Positions 45,661-54,459 of a stretch of DNA of 64,000 bases are shown here, piece by piece. The translations under genes and the position numbers were made by a program. The notes under the pieces were generated by a model, which worked only from the letters and a program-made list of their open reading frames with translations, was not told the DNA's origin and did no database searches. This DNA comes from Vibrio algarum (GTDB lineage: Bacteria > Pseudomonadota > Gammaproteobacteria > Enterobacterales > Vibrionaceae), in assembly GCF_028204155.1 (NCBI RefSeq), contig NZ_JAQLOI010000001.1, forward strand, positions 2,976,001 to 3,040,000, given 5' to 3'. The first letter of the stretch is position 1, and each line of letters opens with the position of its first letter.

Positions 45661-46575
45661 TCAAGATAGATTTTTATTAAAAAACTCAATTGTTCTAGTC
45701 CACGCTAGCTCTGCTTCTTCTGGTGCATAACGACCAGTCGAATCATTGTGAAAGCCATGGTTCACTCCCTTATAAATATGGGCAGTGTAATCTACTTTAT
45801 TTGCCATCAATGATTTTTCATAATCTGGCCATGTACTATTTACTCGTTTATCTAGCTCACCAAATTGCAGCAAAAGTGGCCCTTTAACATTATCTCTAAT
45901 CGATTCCGCAGCAGGAGTGCCATAAAACGGGACGCCAGCATCGAGCTTTTCAGGGATACTTGCCGCCAGCATATTGACAATGTAGCCTCCATAGCAAAAG
46001 CCAACTGCACCTAATTTGCCTGTACTCAGCTCATGAGTTTTCAAAAACTGCGCTGCGGCAATAAAGTCTTCTTCTAATTTTCCTTTGTCCATCTCTTTTT
46101 GCATGGCGCGCCCTTCATCATCATTACCCGGGTAGCCACCCAAAGGATATAGACCATCAGGAGCAAAGGCGATAAAGCCTTGAGAAGCTAGGCGTCTTGC
46201 GACATCTTTGATATATGGATTAAGACCTCTGTTTTCATGGATTACCAAAACAACCGGTGCTTTTCCTTCCAAATTTTTCGGAACAACTAAGTATCCTTCA
46301 CACTCTCCATGCCCTTTAGGTGAAGAGTATTTAACGTAAGACGCTGTAATTGATGGGTCATTAAATGATATCTGCTCTGCGCTTGCATAATTAGGTAATA
46401 ATGCACTGGTGAGCACTGTCATGGTAAAACCTAAAGCAACAAGCCCCCCGAGTCGCCCCATAAATTCACGTCGGTCGATCAAACCATGTGCATACTCATC
46501 ATACCAATCGAACGCTTCTTGTGGGATTTGACGAGTAACCGTTCCTATTTCACTGTCCTTGTTCTGGTGCTCCAT
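45661..46575 (-). CDS. Dienelactone hydrolase family protein with Tat signal
   Basis: A 304-residue alpha/beta hydrolase. The nucleophile is Cys in VGFCYGGYIV, with an HENRGL oxyanion-region motif and KGVNHGFHND holding the catalytic His; an Asp lies in FGELDKRVN. The N terminus has a twin-arginine motif (DRREFMGRLGG) before a hydrophobic stretch ending NYASA, so it is probably exported folded. The leader is longer than usual (about 70 residues). Substrate unknown. Confidence 0.87.
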   Translation of the reverse strand: MEHQNKDSEIGTVTRQIPQEAFDWYDEYAHGLIDRREFMGRLGGLVALGFTMTVLTSALLPNYASAEQISFNDPSITASYVKYSSPKGHGECEGYLVVPKNLEGKAPVVLVIHENRGLNPYIKDVARRLASQGFIAFAPDGLYPLGGYPGNDDEGRAMQKEMDKGKLEEDFIAAAQFLKTHELSTGKLGAVGFCYGGYIVNMLAASIPEKLDAGVPFYGTPAAESIRDNVKGPLLLQFGELDKRVNSTWPDYEKSLMANKVDYTAHIYKGVNHGFHNDSTGRYAPEEAELAWTRTIEFFNKNLS

Positions 46576-46690
46576 ACTTTCTCCTTAAATTATGAATATT
46601 CATCTTTATTAATTAGCGATATGTTTCGTAGTTTAGTACGTAAAGATGTCAGAAAAAGTTTAGTTCAGAAAAAATGATATTGAGAATGAT

Positions 46691-47110
46691 TTACATTAAT
46701 TTACACTTGCCAATAAGGAATTTTGCTTTCCCTCGAGCAAGGATATCGCCACGTAACGAGATATAACTGGTTAATTGATATATCCCCCTTCGCTCACCAG
46801 ACAACTGAGCACCTATTTCAAGCTCTTGATTTATAGGAACAGATTTAATAAAGCGCACATTCAACTCTGCAGTCATTGCTTCAATACTTTTAGAAAACAG
46901 ACAATGGGTCATGGCTGCGTCTAATAAGGTACTAATTACACCACCATGTAATACCTGAGAGTAGCCTTGATAGCGCTCATCTAGTGTCACTTTCGCAATA
47001 ACACTCGATTCTGAATCTGTTAAAAACTGCAATCCAAATGAATGAGAGCTTAGGTTAGATTCACCACAAGCAATACAACTACTATGGCTATTCGGCTTAA
47101 CAACTTTCAT
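46691..47110 (-). CDS. PaaI-like hotdog thioesterase
   Basis: A 139-residue hotdog-fold protein. LHGGVISTLLDAAMTHCLF has the HGG and acidic residue of the PaaI active site, and AELNVRFIKSVPINQELEI follows as usual. The N terminus has a CxxC (CIACGESN), common in a subgroup. It likely hydrolyses an acyl-CoA. It is divergent from the DUF134 operon, and its start is 42 bases from a candidate operator. Confidence 0.85.
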   Translation of the reverse strand: MKVVKPNSHSSCIACGESNLSSHSFGLQFLTDSESSVIAKVTLDERYQGYSQVLHGGVISTLLDAAMTHCLFSKSIEAMTAELNVRFIKSVPINQELEIGAQLSGERRGIYQLTSYISLRGDILARGKAKFLIGKCKLM

Positions 47111-47151
47111 TTTTTATCCTAGAGATAGGTGTTATTTTCGTGCATAATTTA

Positions 47152-47196
47152 TAGCATATGCCACAAATTAATCCAACTAATTATTGGCATATGCTA
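47152..47196. promoter_or_regulatory. Paired operator between thioesterase and DUF134 genes
   Basis: Two 12-base arms in inverted orientation, TAGCATATGCCA (47152-47163) and TGGCATATGCTA (47185-47196), are separated by 21 bases. Each arm holds the 8-base palindrome GCATATGC, so these may be two sites about three turns apart (33 bases centre to centre). The DUF134 regulator encoded 44 bases downstream is the likely binder. Confidence 0.6.
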
Positions 47197-47239
47197 AAAA
47201 CTGACGTATAGTTTATTTGAAACTCTTTTAGGAGATATT

Positions 47240-47530
47240 ATGGCCAGACCCAAGAAATGCCGCCGCATTTGTGGGCGACCTGCACACAGCTGCTTTAAAC
47301 CAAATGGTATACCGCTAGGAAAACTAAAACAGGTAGAGATACTACCCGAAGAATTCGAAGCGTTACGACTCGCAGATTTTGAGAATATGAGTCAGCAGCA
47401 AGCAGCCGACCAAATGGGAGTTTCAAGGCAGACTTTTGGTAATATTATAAATCGCGCTCGATTTAAAGTTGCTTCAAGTTTGGTAGAAGGTAATGCACTT
47501 GTTCTAGATTATAAGGAGCCAGAACAATGA
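47240..47530 (+). CDS. DUF134/UPF0251 DNA-binding protein
   Basis: A 96-residue protein of the DUF134 family: MARPKKCRRICGRPAHSCFKP at the start (a small Cys motif) and a helix-turn-helix LRLADFENMSQQQAADQMGVSRQTF (split here by the family as sigma-70 region-4-like). It shares ATGA with the next gene. In other bacteria DUF134 genes stand with NifX/Mrp-type iron-sulfur genes, as here. It likely regulates this operon through the GCATATGC sites. Confidence 0.88.
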   Translation: MARPKKCRRICGRPAHSCFKPNGIPLGKLKQVEILPEEFEALRLADFENMSQQQAADQMGVSRQTFGNIINRARFKVASSLVEGNALVLDYKEPEQ

Positions 47531-48024
47531 TTTATGCAATCCCACATAGCCGAAATTGCGTCGCTAATCATTTCATGAAAGCAAAAAAATTCGCTTTCTT
47601 AAACGAAGATAATTTATTGATAGAAGATATCGTTAGCCCTAGCGCGGGTGGCGACTCATCTTGCAGTGATAAAAAAGAGACTATTACTCTCATTGAAAAT
47701 ATGAAGGCAGATGCCGTCATTGTACACAATATTGGCGAACGCGCTCTTGGTAAGCTACTTAAATCAGGTATTCGTGTTTTCAGAGTTAAACAACAAACTC
47801 AAGTAACGGCAGCAACTAGCAGTTCTATGACAGAACTAACTGAATCCTCCCAAGGACGTCCTTCGAATAACCACCTTAAAAAAGGAGGATGTTCTGGTCA
47901 TTCAGGTTCTTGTTCAGGGCACTCTGGCGGTTGTGGCCACCACCTTGGCGAAACAACAAGAGGCCACAAAAAACATGGAAAAATGAACGCTATTTCCTCG
48001 CTTTCTCCACTACATAAAAAGTAG
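47527..48024 (+). CDS. NifB/NifX-type metal-cluster protein
   Basis: A 165-residue protein of the dinitrogenase iron-molybdenum cofactor (PF02579) fold: MIYAIPHSRNCVANHFMKAK, ITLIENMKADAVIVHNIGERAL and LLKSGIRVFRV. The C-terminal part is rich in Cys, His and Gly (GGCSGHSGSCSGHSGGCGHH), a metal-binding tail. There is no nitrogenase here; family members in non-fixing bacteria bind or carry metal clusters. Overlaps the DUF134 gene by 4 bases and precedes an NqrM-like gene. Confidence 0.85.
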   Translation: MIYAIPHSRNCVANHFMKAKKFAFLNEDNLLIEDIVSPSAGGDSSCSDKKETITLIENMKADAVIVHNIGERALGKLLKSGIRVFRVKQQTQVTAATSSSMTELTESSQGRPSNNHLKKGGCSGHSGSCSGHSGGCGHHLGETTRGHKKHGKMNAISSLSPLHKK

Positions 48025-48032
48025 GCTTAAAC

Positions 48033-48236
48033 ATGATAATCATGCTCATAACCTTTGGTGCATTTCTAATTGTGATTCTGTTAATGGCCATTGGCGTTAT
48101 TCTGAATAAGAGAACGATACAAGGTAGCTGTGGTGGCTTAAATACAGTGGGCGTTGACCGTGTTTGTAACTGTGAAGACGTTTGTGATGAGCATAAACTC
48201 TATCAGATATCAGAGCCTGAAGAGAATAATAAATAA
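48033..48236 (+). CDS. NqrM-like small membrane protein
   Basis: A 67-residue protein with one membrane helix (residues 4-24) and the NqrM pattern RTIQGSCGGLNTVGVDRVCNCEDVCDEH (four conserved Cys, split GSCGG and CNCEDVC). NqrM is needed to insert the Fe site in the Na-pumping NADH:quinone reductase. It is usually next to apbE after nqrF; here it is in a DUF134/NifX operon, so it may be a second copy or have another client. An internal ATG at 48042 is an alternative start. Confidence 0.8.
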   Translation: MIIMLITFGAFLIVILLMAIGVILNKRTIQGSCGGLNTVGVDRVCNCEDVCDEHKLYQISEPEENNK

Positions 48237-48255
48237 CTCGGTGCTGAATATAGAA

Positions 48256-48285
48256 AAAGGCTTTAGTTTTCACTAAAGCCTTTAT
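48256..48285. terminator. Bidirectional terminator
   Basis: AAAGGCTTTAG pairs perfectly with CTAAAGCCTTT around TTTTCA. It lies between the converging NqrM-like and acetate transporter genes, with A/T stretches on both sides, so it can serve both. Confidence 0.75.
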
Positions 48286-48323
48286 GGAACATTTACGTTA
48301 TTTAAGCTTACAATTTATTCCAC

Positions 48324-48932
48324 TTATGCAACTGCTTGTGCGGTTGCTACTGTTTCTTCTTTAACGCGACCGATCACTGGTTTACCTACAGGTAATACTT
48401 CACGACCAAACTCGTTATTAAGGACTTGCGCCATAGCGAAATAAATAGCACTCGCACCAACAAAAATACCTTCAAAACCGGCAATAGTACCCACTAATTC
48501 GCTGCCAGTGAAATCACGAAGCGCTAACAGAGCAAACAGAATAGTTAGAGAACCAAATACCACTTGCTTCGCTGTTGGGTAACAAAGAGAGCCAATAAAC
48601 ATAAAACCAGTGAATACAGCCCAAAGAGCAAGATACCAACCCATAAACGATTCTGGGCTCGCAGCTAATCCCATCTCAGGCATAACAATCAAGCCAACTA
48701 GAGTTAACCAGAATAAACCATAAGAAGTAAACGCCGTAGTACCGAATGTATCACCACGCTTGAAGCACATGATACCAACAATAACTTGGCCAAGACCGCC
48801 GTAAAAGATACCCATTGCTAGGATCATAGAATCGATTGGGAAAAATCCTGCATTGTGGATATTCAAAAGAATAGTTGTCATCCCAAAGCCCATTAGACCT
48901 AATGGAGCTGGATTTGCTAGTTGTGTCGACAT
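48324..48932 (-). CDS. satP: Acetate/succinate transporter, SatP (YaaH) family
   Basis: A 202-residue protein of six membrane helices of the GPR1/FUN34/YaaH family. The family signature NPAPLGLMGFGMTT is at residues 7-20. Segments MGIFYGGLGQVIVGIM and FVGASAIYFAMAQVLN match the channel helices. It imports acetate or succinate with protons. Single-gene unit reading left, ending at a bidirectional terminator. Confidence 0.88.
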   Translation of the reverse strand: MSTQLANPAPLGLMGFGMTTILLNIHNAGFFPIDSMILAMGIFYGGLGQVIVGIMCFKRGDTFGTTAFTSYGLFWLTLVGLIVMPEMGLAASPESFMGWYLALWAVFTGFMFIGSLCYPTAKQVVFGSLTILFALLALRDFTGSELVGTIAGFEGIFVGASAIYFAMAQVLNNEFGREVLPVGKPVIGRVKEETVATAQAVA

Positions 48933-49066
48933 CTGGCCTTAACCTTATCAAAAATAGTTTAAAAAATACAAAAAAGTTGAATTCGGGGGCATACTAGATG
49001 AAAGTTTGCTCAGGTTCAACTGTTATTCAGTCCCAAAAACAAAAAAGAAATTTCATCAATTAAAAT

Positions 49067-49094
49067 CAAAAAAACCAGCTCGAAAGCTGGTTTT
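49067..49094 (-). terminator. guaA terminator
   Basis: On the minus strand AAAACCAGCT pairs with AGCTGGTTTT around TTCG, followed by a T-run. The UUCG tetraloop is especially stable. It lies 35 bases past the guaA stop. Confidence 0.9.
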
Positions 49095-49127
49095 AAAAAA
49101 CTAATTAAGTGCTTTTTAAACAGCAAC

Positions 49128-50705
49128 TTATTCCCATTCAATGGTCGCAGGTGGTTTACCAGAAATGTCATATACCACTCGGGATATACCATCTACTTCA
49201 TTGATAATTCTGTTAGATACTTTACCTAAGAAATCATATGGTAAATGCGCCCAATGTGCCGTCATAAAGTCGATAGTTTCAACTGCTCTCAAAGAGACAA
49301 CCCAATCATATTTACGGCCATCACCCATTACGCCAACAGAGCGGACAGGAAGGAATACCGTAAATGCTTGAGAAACCTTATTATAAAGGTCAGCATTGTG
49401 CAGCTCTTCGATAAAGATAGCGTCAGCACGACGAAGAAGATCGCAATACTCTTTCTTGATTTCACCAAGTACACGAACACCTAAACCAGGCCCTGGGAAC
49501 GGGTGGCGATAAAGCATATTGTAAGGAAGGCCAAGCTCTAAGCCGATTTTACGCACTTCATCTTTAAACAGTTCACGCAGCGGTTCGACTAAACCCATTT
49601 CCATATCGTCTGGCAGGCCACCAACGTTATGGTGAGACTTTATGACATGTGCCTTACCAGTTTTTGATGCTGCAGATTCAATGACGTCCGGGTAAATAGT
49701 TCCTTGGGCAAGCCACTTAGCATTTTTAAGCTTCTGTGACTCCTGATCAAAGACATTAATAAACTGATGACCAATGATCTTACGTTTTTTCTCTGGGTCT
49801 ACTTCACCAGCCAATGCATTTAGAAAGCGTTCTTCAGCTTCAACTTTGATGATGTTCAGACCAAAATGATCACCAAACATATCCATCACTTGTTGGCCTT
49901 CGTCTAAACGCAGTAAACCGTTATCTACAAATACGCAGGTCAGTTTATCGCCAACGGCTCGCTGAACAAGCATAGCAACAACAGAAGAATCCACTCCACC
50001 TGACAATGCTAGGATAATTTCGTCATCCCCTACTTGCTCTTTAATGTTAGCAACCGCATTTTCAATAATAGACTGAGAAGTCCAAAGTTTTTCACAGCCA
50101 CAGATATTGAGAACAAAGTTCTCTAACATACGCAGCCCTTGACGAGTATGCGTTACCTCTGGGTGAAACTGCACACCATAAAACTTCTTCTCTTCATTCA
50201 CCATTGCGGCAAATGGACACGTATCGGTTTCTGCAACCTTGGTAAAATTAGATGGTATTTCTACCACTTTGTCACCGTGACTCATCCAAACATCTAGGAG
50301 TGGTGCGCCATCTTCTGCAATAGCATCTTCAATGTTTTTAAACAGTTCACACTCAGCAATAACTTTAACTTGAGCATAACCAAACTCACGCTCGTCAGAG
50401 CCTGCTACTTTACCACCAAGCTGCTCAGACATAGTCTGCATTCCGTAACAGACACCAAATACAGGAACACCTGCTTCGAAAACATACTTAGGCGCACGCG
50501 GAGAGTTTGCTTCTGTAACGCTTTCAGGGCCGCCAGAAAGAATAATACCGTTAGGATTGAAATCACGAATATCCGCTTCATCCACATCCCAGCTCCACAA
50601 TTCACAGTAAACGCCAATTTCACGAATACGACGAGCAATAAGCTGTGTGTATTGAGAGCCAAAATCTAAAATCAGAATTCGTTGATCATGGATGTCTTTT
50701 GTCAT
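49128..50705 (-). CDS. guaA: GMP synthase
   Basis: A complete 525-residue glutamine-hydrolysing GMP synthetase. The N-terminal glutaminase has its nucleophile Cys in FGVCYGMQTMSEQLGG and catalytic His in FHPEVTHT. The ATP pyrophosphatase P-loop is LALSGGVDSSVVAML. The dimerisation domain ends with PPATIEWE, as in E. coli. It converts XMP to GMP. guaB lies upstream, 107 bases away, so they probably form the guaBA operon. Confidence 0.97.
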   Translation of the reverse strand: MTKDIHDQRILILDFGSQYTQLIARRIREIGVYCELWSWDVDEADIRDFNPNGIILSGGPESVTEANSPRAPKYVFEAGVPVFGVCYGMQTMSEQLGGKVAGSDEREFGYAQVKVIAECELFKNIEDAIAEDGAPLLDVWMSHGDKVVEIPSNFTKVAETDTCPFAAMVNEEKKFYGVQFHPEVTHTRQGLRMLENFVLNICGCEKLWTSQSIIENAVANIKEQVGDDEIILALSGGVDSSVVAMLVQRAVGDKLTCVFVDNGLLRLDEGQQVMDMFGDHFGLNIIKVEAEERFLNALAGEVDPEKKRKIIGHQFINVFDQESQKLKNAKWLAQGTIYPDVIESAASKTGKAHVIKSHHNVGGLPDDMEMGLVEPLRELFKDEVRKIGLELGLPYNMLYRHPFPGPGLGVRVLGEIKKEYCDLLRRADAIFIEELHNADLYNKVSQAFTVFLPVRSVGVMGDGRKYDWVVSLRAVETIDFMTAHWAHLPYDFLGKVSNRIINEVDGISRVVYDISGKPPATIEWE

Positions 50706-50812
50706 TTTCTCTTCTCAAAATAGGTTGATGAAATAACTCTATAACAAATCATTTCTCAATTAATGTGAATACCGCGATAGCTATATTCACATCAATAACT
50801 AGATTACAAAAA

Positions 50813-52276
50813 TTAGCCTAAACGGTAGTTTGGCGCTTCTTTCGTTATCTGCACATCATGTACGTGGGATTCTTTCATTCCTGCGCCTGAAATACGAACG
50901 AACTCAGCTTTAGTTCGCATGTCTTCAATGGTTGCAGAACCCGTTAAGCCCATGCTTGAACGTAAGCCACCCATCTGCTGATGAACAATCTCTTTTAAAC
51001 GACCTTTATAAGCAATTCGACCTTCAATACCTTCAGGTACAAGCTTGTCTGCTGCATTATCACTTTGGAAATAGCGATCTGAAGAACCTTGAGACATAGC
51101 CCCTAATGAGCCCATACCACGATAAGACTTATACGAACGACCTTGATAAAGGATGATTTCACCAGGCGCTTCTTCGGTACCTGCGAACATTGAACCAACC
51201 ATTACACAAGATGCACCAGCAACAATCGCTTTACAGATATCGCCAGAGAAACGGATACCACCATCAGCAATAACTGGAACACCATATTGGTCTGCTACTT
51301 CTACTGCATCAGAGATCGCAGTAACTTGAGGAACACCAACACCAGTAACAATACGAGTAGTACAAATTGAACCTGGGCCAATACCTACTTTGACAGCACT
51401 AACACCGGCTTCGATAAGCGCTTTAGCACCTGCGCCAGTTGCCACGTTACCACCAATGATTTCTAAATTAGGGTGAGCAGCACGGGTTTCACGAATCCGA
51501 GTCAGCACGCCTTCTGAATGACCGTGAGAAGAATCGATAAGCAATACGTCTACACCAGCTTCTACAAGCGCAGCAACACGCTCTTCGTTACCCGCTCCAG
51601 CACCAACGGCAGCACCAACGCGAAGACGACCTTTATCATCTTTACACGCATTTGGTTTGCGCTCTGCTTTATGGAAATCCTTTGCCGTGATCATACCGGT
51701 AAGTTGGAATGCATCGTTTACAACCAATACTTTTTCAACACGCGCTTTATGCATCTCTTCTTGGACATCTTCTGGAGAAGCCCCTTCTTTTACCGTTGCT
51801 AGACGTGCTTTCGGTGTCATCACCTTATCAACGGTTTTTTCAAGATCCGTAACAAAACGAATATCACGACCGGTAATAATACCCACCAATTCATTATTAT
51901 CAGCAACAACAGGATAGCCAGCAAAACCATTTTTTTCAGTTAGCGCTAATACATCTGCAATTGTGTTTGTTGGTTTAACGGTTACTGGATGTGATACTAC
52001 ACCAGCTTCAAAGATCTTCACTAAACGCACTTGTTCAGCTTGTTCTTCAATAGACATGTTTTTATGGATAAAACCGATACCGCCTTCTTGAGCCAAGGCG
52101 ATTGCAAGGCGAGCTTCCGTAACTGTATCCATAGATGCAGATAACATAGGAATGTTCAGCGAAATATTTTTAGTTAACTTAGTGCGAAGGTCCGCTGTAT
52201 TAGGAAGAACTGTCGAATGTGCAGGGACGAGTAATACGTCATCAAAGGTGAGTGCTTCTTTTGCTATTCGTAGCAT
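50813..52276 (-). CDS. guaB: IMP dehydrogenase
   Basis: A 487-residue IMP dehydrogenase. The active-site loop is GIGPGSICTTRIVTG with the catalytic Cys. Two CBS domains lie at about residues 95-205, and the flap GMGSLGAMSQGSSDRYFQ follows. ATG 52276 (MLRIAKEALTFDDV) matches the family start; the frame opens five codons further up. It makes XMP from IMP. A candidate PurR box is 129 bases upstream. Confidence 0.97.
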   Translation of the reverse strand: MLRIAKEALTFDDVLLVPAHSTVLPNTADLRTKLTKNISLNIPMLSASMDTVTEARLAIALAQEGGIGFIHKNMSIEEQAEQVRLVKIFEAGVVSHPVTVKPTNTIADVLALTEKNGFAGYPVVADNNELVGIITGRDIRFVTDLEKTVDKVMTPKARLATVKEGASPEDVQEEMHKARVEKVLVVNDAFQLTGMITAKDFHKAERKPNACKDDKGRLRVGAAVGAGAGNEERVAALVEAGVDVLLIDSSHGHSEGVLTRIRETRAAHPNLEIIGGNVATGAGAKALIEAGVSAVKVGIGPGSICTTRIVTGVGVPQVTAISDAVEVADQYGVPVIADGGIRFSGDICKAIVAGASCVMVGSMFAGTEEAPGEIILYQGRSYKSYRGMGSLGAMSQGSSDRYFQSDNAADKLVPEGIEGRIAYKGRLKEIVHQQMGGLRSSMGLTGSATIEDMRTKAEFVRISGAGMKESHVHDVQITKEAPNYRLG

Positions 52277-52404
52277 TGCAATATCTCTCAACTATGGTTA
52301 TTAAAAACCGAGGTTAAAACGAAAAATTCACCCTTATCGTTTCGCATAATAAGGATGAACCAAATTTGAATCTAAATTGATATTGCAGACGGATTATACG
52401 CACG

Positions 52405-52420
52405 ACGCAATCGTTTAGCC
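52405..52420. promoter_or_regulatory. Candidate PurR operator between guaB and xseA
   Basis: ACGCAATCGTTTAGCC agrees with the PurR consensus ACGCAAACGTTTGCGT at the central ACGCAA-CGTTT core (about 11 or 12 of 16 positions). PurR represses guaBA in E. coli. The site lies in the divergent region, about 130 bases from guaB and 90 from xseA. Confidence 0.5.
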
Positions 52421-52509
52421 ACTCATTTTTTTACTTTTTATTTGCAATTCACCCCTTGCTATGTATTATATTGCCGCTAATTTCCATACTCACGTTCCGT
52501 GGTATTCCC

Positions 52510-53841
52510 TTGTCTTTGCAAACCAACCAAAACATATTCACCGTTTCCCGTCTTAATGCAGAAGTGCGTCTACTGCTAGAAAGCGAGATGGGCATAGTTT
52601 GGCTAGTAGGTGAAGTTTCGAATTTTTCTGCACCTGTTTCAGGCCACTGGTATCTGTCTTTAAAAGATTCTCGCGCGCAAGTTAAATGCGCGATGTTTCG
52701 TGGCAACAATCGTCGAGTTACATTCAAGCCTGAAAACGGTAATCAAGTATTGGTTAAAGCTCGCTTGTCGTTATATGAGCCACGTGGGGATTATCAACTT
52801 ATTATTGAGAGTATGCAGCCAGAAGGTGATGGGAAGCTTCAGCAAGAATTTGACAAACTCAAAATGCAATTGGCAGCAGAAGGGCTTTTTGCTCAGTCTT
52901 TAAAAAAGACACTACCAGAGAACCCCAAATGCGTCGGTATCATTACCTCTAAAACAGGTGCAGCACTTTACGATATTTTAGATGTACTGAAACGTAGAGA
53001 CCCTAACCTACCGGTCATTGTATACCCAACAACGGTTCAAGGAGACGCGGCAACGTTTGAAATTGCGCAAGCTATTGGAAGAGCAAACTCTCGCAATGAG
53101 TGTGATGTTTTAATCGTTGGTCGCGGTGGTGGCTCATTAGAAGATCTCTGGTGTTTTAATCACGAAGTGGTCGCCAGAACAATTGCTGCAAGCAATATCC
53201 CTATTATTAGCGCCGTAGGGCATGAAGTTGACGTAACTATCGCGGATTTTGTGGCTGACGTTCGAGCGCCTACCCCCTCAGCCGCTGCAGAGTTAGTCAG
53301 CCGAGATCAAAGCCATAAAGAACAAGCTCTATTATCTCGGGTTAATCGTTTACAAAGTGCCATTAAGGCCTCGCTATCTCAACAACTTTATCTATTGCAA
53401 CAAACTAACCATAGATTAGAAAAACAGCATCCAAACTATCGTTTAGAACAGCAGAGCCAGAGATTAGATGACTTGGAATCTCGTTTGCTTCGAGCAATTG
53501 AGAAACAAACACGTTCAGGACAAAGTAAAATTCAGGGACTTAGCCATCAATTACATCTTAATTCACCAGATAGAAAACTTAATCAACAAAAGCATTCTTT
53601 AATTCAAGCTGAACAAAAACTAATAGACGCTATCAATAGAAATATGATGATATCCAAACATAACCTCGCCCTTCATGCCGAAAAACTAGATGCGGTTAGC
53701 CCATTGGCGACATTGAAACGTGGTTATTCCATCTCTAAAGATCAATCGGGAAAAGTAATCTCTCACGCTTCTAAATTGACAAAGGGTGATCAAATGATCA
53801 CCCAATTCGTTGACGGTGAAATATCTTCCACCGTTAATTAG
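52510..53841 (+). CDS. xseA: Exodeoxyribonuclease VII large subunit
   Basis: A 443-residue XseA. The N-terminal OB fold has VWLVGEVSNFSAPVSGHWYLSLKD; the catalytic region has KCVGIITSKTGAALYDIL and DVLIVGRGGGSLEDLW, with AVGHEVDVTIADFVADVRAPTPSAAAE after it. The long C-terminal part is coiled coil. The start TTG 52510 (LSLQTNQNIFTV) fits the family; 18 extra upstream codons are hydrophobic shadow. It degrades single-stranded DNA with XseB. Divergent from guaB. Confidence 0.93.
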   Translation: MSLQTNQNIFTVSRLNAEVRLLLESEMGIVWLVGEVSNFSAPVSGHWYLSLKDSRAQVKCAMFRGNNRRVTFKPENGNQVLVKARLSLYEPRGDYQLIIESMQPEGDGKLQQEFDKLKMQLAAEGLFAQSLKKTLPENPKCVGIITSKTGAALYDILDVLKRRDPNLPVIVYPTTVQGDAATFEIAQAIGRANSRNECDVLIVGRGGGSLEDLWCFNHEVVARTIAASNIPIISAVGHEVDVTIADFVADVRAPTPSAAAELVSRDQSHKEQALLSRVNRLQSAIKASLSQQLYLLQQTNHRLEKQHPNYRLEQQSQRLDDLESRLLRAIEKQTRSGQSKIQGLSHQLHLNSPDRKLNQQKHSLIQAEQKLIDAINRNMMISKHNLALHAEKLDAVSPLATLKRGYSISKDQSGKVISHASKLTKGDQMITQFVDGEISSTVN

Positions 53842-53871
53842 TCTAAGTCGTATCAAACTGAATCAGAATAG

Positions 53872-54102
53872 TTAACCTTTGATCTGAAATTCAACGCGAA
53901 CAGCGGACTTAGATTTCATCTCGTTACAGCTATTGCAAAAATAGCTCACTGAACCACAAGCTTGTAATTTTTCTAATTCTGCATCGCACTTGGGACAAAA
54001 TGCTACTTTGCTATAACTAGCATCGCAATCATCACAACGGTATGATCCTGCGTCCCACATCAATTCTTTATTGCATTTAGGGCATGTATTTTCTGCTGAC
54101 AT
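53872..54102 (-). CDS. yfgJ: YfgJ zinc-ribbon protein
   Basis: A 76-residue protein with four CxxC zinc knuckles: CPKCNKEL, CDDCDASY, CPKCDAEL and CNSCNEMK, the YfgJ pattern. Function unknown; its place between xseA and der is conserved in E. coli and Vibrio. It ends 31 bases after the convergent xseA stop. Confidence 0.9.
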   Translation of the reverse strand: MSAENTCPKCNKELMWDAGSYRCDDCDASYSKVAFCPKCDAELEKLQACGSVSYFCNSCNEMKSKSAVRVEFQIKG

Positions 54103-54430
54103 TGTCTCACCTCAAGAAATTAAAATATGTCTAAGTTACCGTAACAAAGCCGATAAGCAATAACTTATCGCGATCAAAGATCTTTACCAGATCGTCTGCT
54201 TTATCAATTTTGATCAGCGATCTACCCTATTAAGAACATAAATATACACACAACCCGAAAGCATAAGTTACATGTGCTGTTTTTGGATTCCATATAGATA
54301 ATTATTCTTTAAAGGCTAGTGCCAAACCATAGATCGCAGAGTTTTTGAAAATTGATCGGAAAAACTTAAAATTCGAAATTCACTTCACAGTAACTTACCG
54401 TAAAACAGGAATATTTTCATGCTTCCATAA
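54103..54430. other. crtS: Candidate crtS replication-coupling site (yfgJ-der intergenic)
   Basis: In V. cholerae the chromosome 1 site crtS, whose duplication lets RctB fire chromosome 2, lies in an intergenic region of the der-VC0764-VC0765-xseA segment. This region has the same neighbours, no gene, and five GATC sites within 51 bases (54172, 54179, 54190, 54212, 54219), plus two more at 54332 and 54353. I cannot align it to the V. cholerae crtS core from memory, so the call is by synteny and by GATC clustering. Confidence 0.6.
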
Positions 54431-54455
54431 AAAAAGGCGCATTTAAAGCGCCTTT
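54431..54455 (-). terminator. der terminator
   Basis: On the minus strand AAAGGCGC pairs with GCGCCTTT around a 7-base loop, followed by T-rich sequence. It begins 5 bases past the der stop and ends the bamB-der transcript. Confidence 0.9.
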
Positions 54456-54459
54456 CTAT

